From Panaeolus papilionaceus (taxonomy: Eukaryota; Basidiomycota; Agaricomycetes; Agaricales), in NCBI GenBank assembly GCA_015501605.1, contig JADNRZ010000003.1, positions 310,001 to 374,000 on the forward strand: DNA of 64,000 nucleotides, in the 5' to 3' direction. The translations under genes and the position numbers were made by a program. Shown piece by piece: positions 22,043 to 33,179 of the stretch; position 1 is the stretch's first letter; every line of letters begins with the position of its first letter. The notes beneath the pieces are model-generated. The model was not told where the DNA came from, ran no database searches, and saw only the letters and a program-made list of their open reading frames with translations.

Positions 22043-23021
22043 ATGCTTCCTCCTCGTGCTTGTGAGCCATATTTGCTTGAAAATCGATAACTAATCATAC
22101 TAAAGTATCTTATAGACGTGTTCATTGGGCTCAATATCGTCCGTGTTTTGAGTATCATTGCCCTTTTGCTTGTCTTCTCGAGCAATATTGTCACCTTAGT
22201 CAATGACGTGAAAGCCGTAAATGCTTTCATGGCAGCTGGAAAAGTGGCGAGTGATTCGACGAGCAATTCTACCCTAACGGAAATGCTGGATGCGGATTAT
22301 ATTCTGTGAGTTAATCTCCACTCGGTCTCTCATACATACGTTGACGAGTTACATAGCGGAAGCACAGTTCCTAATCAACCAGCTGGCGCTTTCTGGGCAG
22401 TTCTCAACCGCCTATTCATCATCTTCCAGACCATTATCATGATTGCCTCTGAGTTTGGCTTCCCCGAGAAGTTTTTCAACCGTTTCTTCCCTGTGTTGGG
22501 CAAAGAATTTGGTCTGGGTGCCCTCGGCTTGATGCAGATGCTGTTCGTTTTCAGCCTATCTCTTTCTATCGGACGTTTACTCAATGAATTTTCTATACAG
22601 TATCGGTGCTGCGATTCTTTCGCACCGTGTCGACACCTTCACTCTTGTCTCAGCATTCTTCCTCTTCTCCTTAGGTTGTCTCAACTGCCTCCTTGGTCTC
22701 ATCTTCCGAGCAGGTGCTAAGGCGAAGCGTTCCGTCACCTCCTGGCGCGATCATGCAAAGGCGTCTCTCCCAACCCACATTGGACCCATCAACGTCCAAC
22801 CGGCTGTCAACTCTGTCTTCAATCCATCTGGTCCCCCTTCGTTTATTTCAAACCTTTACACAGGCACAAACTCGGGCAGCCATGGCTCTGATGAGAAAAG
22901 CAACATGTCCTCTCTTGGTTTCGGCAGACAAGGCGAAAAAGCTGCTGCTCTCAAAGGATATTTGATCTCAAAGCCCATTGAGACACTGCCGAGATACGCA
23001 GCCAAGCCAGAGAGCTTTTAA
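22043..23021 (+). CDS. Four-helix membrane protein, DUF7598-type
   Basis: Four exons (22043-22061, 22116-22305, 22357-22542, 22601-23021) give 271 residues. The first intron interrupts after MLPPRA. Helices are VFIGLNIVRVLSIIALLLVF, AVLNRLFIIFQTIIMIASEF, FGLGALGLMQMLIGAAILS and TFTLVSAFFLFSLGCLNCLL. A soluble Ser/Gly-rich C-terminal half ends ETLPRYAAKPESF. The pattern (a VFIGLN start, F-N-R-F-F-P-V-L-G, DTFTLVSAFFLFS) matches conserved basidiomycete proteins that I recall as DUF7598. The function is unknown. Splicing is unambiguous because each junction restores the conserved frame. Confidence 0.85.
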
Positions 23022-23765
23022 ATGCCCAACAAAGATGTGACTAAGACTGACAGAAAAACGACACGACAAGCTCATCTCCGCTCTGCGAACATCCAGCACG
23101 GCAGGCCGAGGGATTGTCCGCTCCGGATCTTGATTATGAACCTCACGAACACATGCCCCACCGTTTTTTTTTGGTTTGTTCTCTAAGGACTATTTTCTCC
23201 TTTTCATGGACAAACTACCAGAGCCCATTTACGAGGAACTTCACGATAGCACAATTCAAACATCCACACGCATCCTTTAACATTGATACTGAACAATCAC
23301 ATTCTTTACCTTAGCATCATATTATTTCTACATGATGTAAAGCACCTTACTGTATCAATAATCTTCGTTTCTTAGTGTATTCTAGCATAGCATGCACCCT
23401 GGCAGACTCTAGCTATTATTGTTTGGATTCTGCTATTAGGGACAATAAACATCGTTGACCTCGCAACATTGTGTCTATTTTTAGAATCGTCAAGGTGCTG
23501 AACCCAAAACAACCGATCAACCACTTCAACAATTCACGATGTGGTTCACAACCACCATCCCCAGACTGTAAATATGAAATAAATGTTGACATTTTGGGGT
23601 ACAACAAAACAAGGGTGGATTGGGAATGGTTGGGATGCTCGGCATCAAGAGTTGCCACTGTCCGAATCTATCCTGCCTCATGGCAGCCTCGCCGCCATTG
23701 TTCTCCGATGAGCTCAATTTTTATTTGTAACCACCACCACTAATCCTAACGCCCTCAACACCATC
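23022..23765. other. Intergenic, no gene seen
   Basis: 3' flank of the DUF7598 gene and promoter of the small gene at 23766. Short frames only. Confidence 0.5.
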
Positions 23766-24189
23766 ATGTCTATGTCGACCTACTACTATGATACCCCAGT
23801 TCGATACCCAATTTTAAATCCAGATTTCGTGCATCAAATGCACAATGGCATCATTATTGACCCAACAATCGACAGGGTATGTCTTCATCTCAGTTCAACA
23901 GAGTGGCTGGCCTTTAATTCATGTTTGACTGATCTTCTTCAACATCACTAACTTTACTTCCTGCCTTTAGAATCCTGCTCATTGGATTATACAACGTGAT
24001 CCACCACCTGACGCCGACCTCGTCTCTTTCGCCAACTACCATATTGGATATTTAAGTTATGATCCGCCTAAAGGTTTTTCTGCCGAGGATTTAATGGGTT
24101 TTAGAGGTGCTGGAGAGTGCTTGACGCTAAAGAGAGCGCAGGGGTTGATTGAGCTGAGAAATAGGTTGGGGACGGTGGAGTACTATTGA
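23766..24189 (+). CDS. Small hypothetical protein (109 residues)
   Basis: Two exons (23766-23876 and 23971-24189) are joined by a GTATGT...TTTAG intron. The product begins MSMSTYYYDTPVRYPILN and continues IIIDPTIDRNPAHWIIQRD, VSFANYHIGYLSYDPPKGF, and ends LRNRLGTVEYY. It has no signal peptide or membrane helix. I do not recognise a family. The clean splice junction and even amino-acid make-up favour a real gene. Confidence 0.55.
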
Positions 24190-24199
24190 GTTCCGAGAA

Positions 24200-25060
24200 A
24201 TCGACAACCTCAAGAACGTTGGTCGTGTACCTCCACGACGAGTACATACATGTACTTACAATATAATTGGAGCCGCTCCGACGAAAAACAACCTCCGTCA
24301 GCGCATTCACTTCATTGGGATCCATCGAACCTGGGCATGTCGACGTCGATTTAAACACTGGGCACCTTTATGTATCCATGATTAAGTATTAGAAGAATAA
24401 CCACGGAGGAGACAAGGTTTCGATCAGTGTGACCCATCATGCAACGTCGGCTTTCGAGTTCATCTGACCTGAGATCTTGATGGGTGCTTCAGTGCTAGAC
24501 CATCATAAATCGACTGGTTTCATACTTACCAACAACAGGAGGCACTTTGAGCATAGCCTTTTTGTTCAGCGGGGATGGTGACAATCCCAGCAGTTCCAGA
24601 AATAAGGTTACCAGATAGATGGATGTTACTTAGTGAGCCTGGTGGGAGTCGTCTGCTGACAGAGGAGTGCCAATGGCAGGCCCCTGAATGGTAGCTGTCT
24701 GCCTGGGACTTGATTGCACTCGGAACACGGGGAGTCAAGGCTGGTCAAGGGCAAGTGTGCTTACCTATTTACGCAAACGACTCCGACCTCCACAATTTCC
24801 ATCGCCACGGTTGCGAGGTCTTCGGTAACTGCCGGCGAATCCGAACGTGTCCTTTTTCAGAACGTCCATCACCTCATTTCCACCTTTCGAGCGCTTCGCT
24901 GTGTTTTTCCTTCATCAAAATGACGGGCAGCATTTCCGGCATTCGAGACGACGCCCTCGTGATCATTTCCTTCATTTCCCCATCTTCTGTTACCTGGTAT
25001 ACACTATGCGGAATACCCAGCTCTGTGGCGGGATCCCGCCACGCATGACATGTCGACAGC
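24200..25060 (-). pseudogene. Possible decayed or mis-modelled minus-strand gene
   Basis: Several protein-like pieces lie in order on the minus strand: TELGIPHSVYQVTEDGEMKE followed by ASSRMPEMLPVILMKEKHSE (about 25040-24900), VTEDLATVAMEIVEVGVVC (about 24830-24770), GLSPSPLNKKAMLKVPPVV (about 24590-24535) and NVLEVVDFSELN (about 24225). They could not be joined into one frame with good splice sites. I do not recognise the family. It may be a relic, a gene with unusual introns, or coincidence. Confidence 0.25.
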
Positions 25061-25710
25061 GTGTCGGAAAAGTGGACCGAATGAATTCATTGAAGATGCG
25101 AGGCTAGCGCGAGACTTCGCTCCTAACAATGGCAACTGAGAAATACCTGGCAAGAGTCGTTGAATTTAATGAATTGAGTGCTCAGAGTAATTCTCATTCT
25201 GAATTCAAGACATGTCTGCGTTGATCCAACGGTCTCCAAGTGTTCCGAATGAAGGTATGAGCGTAGGAATGCTTCAAAATTGTGGGAAAGGCCTTTTCGG
25301 CTTTTTCAATGTTAAAACCTAACTTACCACTGTCAGGGTCCTACAGATACGGACATTCACCCTATTACAGACGTAGGGCTGGTTCAGCTTTGGAATGTGA
25401 TTTACCGCAGCAGACTCACCGCCTAATGGCACTGTCGATATCTCGCTACCCACCTACTACTGCCCCAAAATCATGAATTGAAGTTTACTTGTTTACTGTA
25501 TATTCGAATGCCGTGTTGCTGAACCTCACCTTGTCTCAGTGTCTGTCAGATCAAGGCAACAAGGCACCCGACTGACATCACCTACACATCACCAACTTTG
25601 ACCACATAAAGAACCCTGTACAGAGCAATTCATTAATCTTCCCTGACGCCGCCTATAATTGCCCCATTGATGGCACAAACCATCTCAACCTTCCTTCTCC
25701 CAAATCAAGT

Positions 25711-25739
25711 TCCCTCCTCCTTCTCCTCCTTCTCCTCCT
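25711..25739 (+). repeat. CTCCTT-type pyrimidine repeat in promoter
   Basis: Imperfect CTCCTC/CTTCTC units lie 20-45 bases before the ATG of the first rhodopsin-like gene. Such CT tracts are common in basidiomycete core promoters and leaders. Confidence 0.55.
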
Positions 25740-25756
25740 GATTTCGAGCTCAAAGA

Positions 25757-27124
25757 ATGGCTTCAACGCCTCCTCCTCCACCCCCAGGCGCAGGCCCTGG
25801 GACTATTGTCATGCCCCTAACCGCTGCTTTTGGTATGTGAGATTCATACGATGGTGCTCGGGACCGGTTGACCGATATACGCTTGCCATAGCTCTGACTG
25901 GGACTTTCTATGCCCTTGCCTTTCTAACCACATTCATTCGCCTCTATCATCGCGTTCAAATCCGCAAATTTTGGTGGGATGACTTTTGGGCTGCATTCGG
26001 ACTGATCAGTGGCATCTTGACATGTGTACTATGGTTGGGTGTTCAAAAGATAATGAGTCAGTTTGCTCGACCGAATGGAACGAACAGTGGTGAGGAAACT
26101 GACATTGTTCACCAGATCCTAAGCAGTCCTTTGCGACCAGATACTTTGGCGTAACTGGGATGTTTGTCGCGTACACGCACTCTCTGTGGTAAGCCTCCAA
26201 GGAACAGCTGCAGATTGACCGCTCAACGGGGTATTAATTCACTATGCAAGGTGCACGAAATTATCTGTCGCAGTTACGATTGTGCGCTTATTGGGTGATG
26301 GAAAACTGCGCATAGTTTCAAAATTCGTTGCGTTTTTATTCGGCGTCGCCGGAGTGACTCTCATTTTCCAAAAAGCCTTTATATGCGGGTTTCACTTTCG
26401 CACTATTCCCATCTGCCACATTCCCGTTTGGACTGGATATCTGGAACTTTCATGTGAGGATTCCCTTATATCTACGTATCCGTTATGGTTAAGCTTCGGT
26501 CTGCTTCTAGTTGATCTCACGGGCGATGTCTGGCTCATATTTGCCCCTCTCTATGTGCTCCACAACACGCACTTGGCAGGTGTACACCGCCGGTTGCTGA
26601 TAGCCATTTTTTCCTGTGGAATTTTTGTTACTGCTGCCAGTATTGCCAGGGCCTACTTTATTTTTACAGGGCAAAATTTAATGATGGGTGTCATTGGACA
26701 TCTCCAAGTAAGACGTAGATGTGTCATCTCCCCATATTAAAATACTAATGGCATGCATTTTGGTTTATAGGTCGCAATATCTCTCATTACTTGCAATCTC
26801 CTGGTTCTGGTAACATACATTTACAGGAAGGTCAATCGAAACTCCCATGGTTCGATCGAAAGGTCGACGGCTCCAACGGAGTCCTCGAACGTTAACGGTA
26901 GAATCACACAGGGTGGAACAATGCCGGATCCATCCCAAATTCAAGACACCCAGAATTCGCACTCTCATATAACCCTGACAACATTGGGCTCGTCGATGCT
27001 TGACCCTCTCGCTTCCAGTGAAGCGCGACCTGCTTCGACAACCACGTCACCTCAGACTTCCCAACCTGCCAAACGTAGTTTCCGGTTCCCCTTCAGACGC
27101 ACAGCGCAAAAACTAGGATCGTAA
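25757..27124 (+). CDS. Fungal rhodopsin-like seven-helix protein, tandem copy 1
   Basis: Exon 1 (from 25757) reads MASTPPPPPPGAGPGTIVMP; exon 2 reads ALTGTFYALAFLTTFIRLYH then RKFWWDDFWAAFGLISG. Later exons give TRYFGVTGMFVAYTHSLW, TKLSVAVTIVRLLGDG, FLFGVAGVTLIFQKAFICG, PVWTGYLELS, DVWLIFAPLYVLHN, RLLIAIFSCGIFVTAAS, and VAISLITCNLLVLVTYIYRK. The W-W-D-D-x-W motif after helix 1 and the seven-helix layout fit the fungal rhodopsin-domain (Pth11-related) family, though no retinal-binding Lys can be claimed. The Ser/Thr-rich cytosolic tail contains SHITLTTLGSSML, kept in the paralogs. A receptor-like role is inferred from the family, not shown. Confidence 0.85.
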
Positions 27125-28519
27125 CTCGAAAAAAAAGATCTGTCATTTCCGACCAATATTCAAGATATTTACCCATAAGCAACACTCTCCGTACCAGTTG
27201 CCTTATTTTTATACCCGTCATCCATTCGCCACAGTAATGAGAAACATCTGCTACATGTATGGTTGCTGTATGTAAACTTAGCCATTCTGCGGAACCAGTG
27301 CGACCCCTCGGGCTTCAGCACCTCACTCATGCGCCCACCCCTAGATGCCTCGGTGCCAGTATCACAACAGTTCTGACCCAAGTCTAGTTCTAGGGGCTTT
27401 TATATTATATCGGGCTTGTGTCAATACCAAATAGTCTTGGAAACCACTTTGCGAACGTGGAGGATGCTAAATATGATTTTAGAGCTTGCCGCTGCCAGCG
27501 CGTCAAGTTCAATTCGAAGCCTCCCAGATGCCGTCATCCATCGGATCATCCACCGTGAGGTCACGTATGAGGCAACCTCAAATAGGGCTTCGAAGTTCAA
27601 ATACCGTCGATGAGGTAGAGGAATTTTGATCCTCGATTTCTGCAGCCCTTCGGTACTCTCCTCTCAGCGGTTGCGTCGTGACGTTCCTCTCATTACATCC
27701 TACTTCAATTTCAGATGTGGCTAATCGTACTATAAACTTGGTATAGATTATGCAGCTTGTATCCGCGTATTGTTGATTTTGCGACAAACGTAGTGATATC
27801 CTGGAAAGGTGGGGCTGATTCAGTAGCTTCCTAAAAACGACACACTGAGGTTCTACCCTCCACGGAGGACATGAACCGGTTGTAAGGCCTGAATATTTGT
27901 TTTCGAGCGATCGAAATGGTATGAGTTCGGTAACTACTTCAATACAGAATGATAAGTCTTTAATATAGATATGTTTAGGACTATGTGTCAAGGGGCCTTG
28001 TAGGCAGACACGGCTTACTGTCAACGCCGCACAGGTCTGTGCTTCGTTGCGATGATAACGTTTTCCTTCGCTCGAATGTTGTCGTCGATATGCATCAAAA
28101 GTTGGCATAGTAGCCTTCACATTAGGACCCTGCACAATTGACGCGCAAGTCTAGCCTGAGCTGAATGAAAGTACATGATTGGGTCCTCGACTCTGTCGCT
28201 TGTCTACCCGTGCGAGAAATGACGCGCTGTTCACACTGTTACGCTTCCGACTGAATTCAAGCTTATCGAGTCGGAGACCGAAGGAGATGTGTGTAGTTAT
28301 CATTTTGATATACGTTGGGCCTGCCAGTACGGAATGCCTCGACGTTCAAAGCAACCAATCCACTATTCAATCCTCCTGGCGTCCTCGTACAGAATCGATT
28401 TCTGTGTATATAAAGCAGCTCTAAATCCTATACATCTAAAGGGCCACTATATTGTGGAACACCAAGAACGCAACCCCCATTTCCCTTCCCTTTTGCAAAT
28501 CGCGGTTTTCAGCCGACCC
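27125..28519. other. Spacer between array copies 1 and 2; one long unassigned frame
   Basis: A minus-strand frame of 185 codons (27578-28135) is longer than most chance frames here, but it has no domain, helix or splice support. The rest shows nothing. Confidence 0.4.
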
Positions 28520-29882
28520 ATGCAGGTCATGTCAGTGCAAGCTGCTCCGCCGACTATTGGTCCTGGGACCATAATCATGCCACTGATTGCCGCTCGTGGT
28601 ACATAGGTATATTTCTTCGGCCCTTTTGGATTCGAAACTCTAAAATCATTGAAAATCTTTACTGACTACACAAACCAGCTTTAACGGGCGTTTTTTATGT
28701 CCTCGCTTTCCTTATGAACTTTCTTCGCCTTTATCACAGAATCCGGATCCGCAAGTCCTGGTGGGATGACTTCTGGGCGGCCTTTGCTCTGCTCAGTGGC
28801 CTGATGGCATGTACCATATGGCTAGCAATTGGTAGAATATTGACACGTCGGTAATATTATTCTTTCTGTAACAGTGTGGGGCTAAGAGGATTGTCTCCAC
28901 ATTTAGCATCCTCCTCCTTCTCATTACGGTACTTCGGGATAGTTGGCATGTTCGTCGCTCACGTGCACTCCCTATGGTAGAAAATCTCTCCAATGACCGG
29001 TCCACTATTTCTCATACTGTTCACGCATTGAAAGGTGTTCGAAGATTTCTGTTGCAGCCACCATTGTGCGATTACTGGGTGACGGCAGAGCTCGCACAAT
29101 CTCGAAATGTGTCACATTTTTATTTGGAGTCGCTGGCCTTACTCTCATTTTTCAAAAGGCGTTTATATGCGGGTTCAAAGTTCGAGTTCTCCCTCGATGC
29201 GTTATACCTGTCTGGACAGGGTACCTCGAACTCTCATGTAGGTTTTTCTCCAGCTTCTCAGCAACGTGGTTTCCATGAATCTTCAATGCTTCGTTTGTAG
29301 TGGATTTATCGGGAGATATCTGGCTGGTCATTGCACCATTGTATATACTGCAGAACATGAACTTGGCAGGCGACCACCGGCGCTTGCTGATCGCCATATT
29401 TTCATGTGGCGTCTTTGTCACAGCCGCCAGCATTGCTAGGGTTTGTTTTATCCTCACAGGCCAGAGTTTGATGATCGGGATCATGGGACATCTGCAAGTA
29501 AGATTGGAAGATATACCATACCCTACCCACTCGCTGATTTTGTTTTCGCTTCTAGCTCGCTATCTCACTCATCACCTGCAACCTTTTGGTTCTCGTCACA
29601 TATATTTACAGAAAAATGATTAAACGAACCACCGACTGGAGACCTATGTTGACTCCTTCACCGCCACCTGTAAGTCATACTGGTAGTGGTCGAGTCACAG
29701 GGAGCCCGCAAGGGACCCAGCTACGAAATTCAAACCCACATAGTATTGGCGAGATTGAATCGCTTTCTCGAGTTACCCTGACTACTTTGGGCTCGTCTAT
29801 GCTCGAACCTCTAGAGTCGAGTCAGACTCAAACTGCATCAGCAGGACGAACCTCTGCGACTCTGGACACCTCACACTGCTAA
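28520..29882 (+). CDS. Fungal rhodopsin-like seven-helix protein, tandem copy 2
   Basis: Start MQVMSVQAAPPTIGPGTIIM at 28520 with the same phase-1 end of exon 1 as copy 1. The exons read ALTGVFYVLAFLMNFLRLYH, RKSWWDDFWAAFALLSG, LRYFGIVGMFVAHVHSLW, ATIVRLLGDGRARTISK, PVWTGYLELS, DIWLVIAPLYILQN, RLLIAIFSCGVFVTAASIAR and LAISLITCNLLVLVTYIYRK. Intron positions match copy 1 throughout, so this is a direct duplicate and the closest of the three paralogs. The tail keeps LSRVTLTTLGSSMLEPLESS, suggesting a selected cytosolic motif. No break was seen. Confidence 0.84.
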
Positions 29883-30987
29883 CAGAAATCGATGAGAACC
29901 ACTGTGTGGAGATTAGCAGCAGATTGAAATAATATTGTATTCTTTCGGGAGTCGTCATCCGGCTCGGGTAGACTTGTCGCCCCAGCTTGCTTCCTTCAAT
30001 TGAATGTATTTTACTGGGAATTTAAACAGATCTGACTTCTCCTCAATACGCCAAGCAAGACATGATGCTCGTCTGCCTTCCCTTTAGGTGTGGTAGGTTC
30101 GCAAGGTGACATCAAGGGGCACGATAGCCACGCATGTTGCGGCAATTGACAATTTGAAGGATGATCCATTCATGCAAGCTACAACCTTAAAACTCTAAAT
30201 CTCATTGATCTTTGTTCTAGGTCACTGTTCCTTCACATTCTTACCCCCATCTGTATTTTTTTGGTGTTCCATCCCAGCAACACGGTGGAGATGAAGTAAA
30301 ATCACTCAGACTACAAGCCGATCATGATACGCAAAAGCCAACTAACGAAATTGTCCGAGTCGGGCAGTCCTGGTGAACTCTGATTTAGAATGTTGGCTTC
30401 GGAAGAATCGCATTCACGCACCTTTGACACCGTTCACCGACCTTCACGCATCAGGGGACCGACGGCGGACCGACGTAGAGCAAGAACAACTGAAATAGGT
30501 AGTCACAGATCGATCACTGGCAGCTCGTCTCACGCCTGTCGATGCGAAATTAATGCCCCATCTACCACTAACGCTGATGTTTCGCCCCGGAAGCCAGACA
30601 CAGAGCGAGGCTAGAAGACAGGATCGTTAGAAGATATGACAATGAGTTGGACAGCGTAGGACATAGAACCGGCGCTTCAGAGCCTCGTGACTCGATCTGT
30701 CCTGGCAAGGGCAGATAAAGGGACTCAAAAGGGGTTGCCTTGCGGATTTGCCAAGTCCATCTGACTACATACTCCGTATAAGTATGGTTGGCAATTCCAT
30801 CCCTCCAAACGCACTTTAATCGTTCTCAAGTTTTCTTCTCGTCCTGAATGCTTACTTCTGAAGTGTGGGGTTCCCATACCATCTTTTCTTTATGTTTCAA
30901 TCCGTCCCGATTTCTGAAGCTGCATCTACAGGCGAGGCGGTTCAAAAGTTTTGTCATAAGAAGCTGTTGGTCTGAACATACCCGTAG
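29883..30987. other. Spacer between array copies 2 and 3
   Basis: No supported gene. The first exon of copy 3 should lie in the right part of this stretch, but no start with the expected phase-1 donor stands out. Confidence 0.45.
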
Positions 30988-32463
30988 CCCTTGTATCAAC
31001 ATTACATGTGCTGGGCACTGGAACCACTCTCCTTCGGTTGATTCATCGCTTAGTTGTGCAGAAACTCTGGTGGGACGATTTCTGGGCGTTTATGGCTATG
31101 GTTTTGAGCATCATACCGTTTGCTCTTTACTTCAGCTTGAAGGCAATATTCGGTGTGTTTTAATATTCCTTGCGCATGACAAAACCTCGCTTAGCCTGGT
31201 GAACCTCATTAGCACTGAGGTCGTTCTCTCTGATTTCGTTCAGCGTGCTTGGAGGACTCGTATTCTATACCGCCTCGCTTTGGTAACTCCATTTAGTTTT
31301 ATCTAGCTCAATCAAACAGGTATGAATTTACCGCTCGACAACCTATAGGTCAGCCAAACACTCTGTTGCTGTTACAATCGTTCGATTATTGCGTGACGGC
31401 TCGACAATCCGGAAGGTGGCATGCAATGCAACAGTTTGCGTTGGATTAGCAGGTGTCACCTTGTTGCTCCAAAAGCTCTTTTTGTGCGGAACCAACTTCA
31501 GTACACTGCCTTTATGCCCAACCCCTGCCTATACAGGTTACCTTGAACTCGCCTGTAAGTTATCGTTCAATGTTCGTTATAAATTAGACTATAGATGATC
31601 ATAGGTGCTTCCTTTATATCATACAGTGGGCCTTTTTGGGGACGTGTGGCTCATCGCGTCTCCCCTGTACATGCTTTACGACATGAAGCTTCCTCGTCAA
31701 CAGATTCGCCTACTTTCTGCCATTTTTAACTGCGGAATATTTGCCACCGCATCGAATCTAGTCCATATCTACTACGTGATAAAAACGGACCCTATATTAG
31801 TGGTTGTTACTGCACATATACAGGTATGTCTATTGATATTTGCGTTGACACTCAGATATCTGATCTAGGTGGTTTCGCTAGGTCAATGTGAACATCATAA
31901 CATGCAACCTTTTGGTGCTTGTAACCCTTTTGTATAGGAAGCTACATGATGGTCAGACCTCAGTAGAGCGATCTGAAACGCCGGATCCGACCACCAATGA
32001 GCAGGGCGGACTTGCTACAGCGCGCCCACCAAGCCGCCTCGACGCCTAGGAGGTGGATCAACAGTCGAAACGATGGAGTGTGACAACAACGCATATCACC
32101 CTCACTGACCTCTCGCCGTCATTGATGGATGAAGGCTGGCCTTCCACTTTCGAAAGTTTGCTAGTCAGCGATCCTTATATCCGGCCTCCCAGAGCGCAAC
32201 CACCCCCAGTTCCCGAGCAGGGAAGGCTACCCCGCAGCCTTCAGAGCTGTCATGGGACCCTTCCCCCACAAGCCCAAGGATTCGGAACCTATACCTTGAT
32301 ATGTATCCCATGTATCAAGCCCTCGAACTTTATCAACGACATAGAGGTTCAACAGTTCTACGCACTTACGCCGTACACTCCGATTTGGAAGACTGTCAGT
32401 GTTTTCACCTGTTTCAAGTTTCAACACCCTGCAAACTTGCGCACGGCAGCTGCGCCTGATTGA
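30988..32463 (+). CDS. Fungal rhodopsin-like protein, tandem copy 3; in-frame TAG in tail
   Basis: The helices are intact: ALVSTLHVLGTGTTLLRLIH with QKLWWDDFWAFMAMVLSI; then FSVLGGLVFYTASLW (acceptor CATTAG near 31222), SAKHSVAVTIVRLLRDG, VGLAGVTLLLQKLFLCG, PAYTGYLELA, DVWLIASPLYMLYD and NIITCNLLVLVTLLYRK. The last exon starts at 31882 in frame and meets a TAG at 32047-32049. The same frame then stays open to 32463 and contains TTHITLTDLSPSL, the tail motif kept in the other copies. Exon 1 is not clear; ATG 30848 is possible only with a poor donor. The gene may be losing function, may use an extra intron across the TAG (a CAACAG acceptor lies near 32064), or may end at the TAG. Confidence 0.65.
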
Positions 32464-33179
32464 ATGCCAGTCAGACATTAAAGAATGGACTTCCCACAGA
32501 TAATAAGTACGACAACCCATAATCCACGATTGTCGCATCTCGCCGACGAACTCTACGCAAGGGCTTTATTATCCTCGAAAGTTTCCCTTTGCTACCTCGT
32601 CGCATAGTATCAGTTTGGTTCACACTTCTCTCTCAAGCAACAGCAGATCGAAATCGCATCGCCAGAAATTATGTTGCTGGTGACGCCAGTTCAATCATCA
32701 GATTATGTACGACTCTATTGAGTAGGTAAGCGACCAGGCCAAGATTCAGGTGAAACGGCTGGAAGTCGCCTACATACAGGATCGAACATTTCGAATCCTG
32801 ATCAGTGCTCAGGTGCTTGCTCCTTTGCCTCGCAAGGTTGAGTTTTACGGAACTTTCGTGAGGATATCTGCTTTGAGCAGTTGGACCACAATAATACCTT
32901 GGAATACACAGATTCTGCCTTTTCCGACAGAACTCAGGAGTCTGGCTTCGACGGATATCCAACTCGCCCAGGCACTTCCCATGCCGTCAAAACGCAATAA
33001 CCCCGGATGTTAAGTTGGGTTTGCTACAGACAACGAAAAATTAGGTCCACTCGCTGTTTTTAGTCCCTTTCTTTTGATACATAAGACTATGAACTTCTAC
33101 TGGGCTCCATTGCTGGTTTCTTTCTTTTCACGCAATACAGGACGAAGCCACGCAGCCGATTCTGCTACCCTCTAGCATC
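32464..33179. other. Spacer between array copies 3 and 4
   Basis: Overlapping open frames of about 90 codons occur on both strands (32669-33013), without a recognisable domain. Confidence 0.45.
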
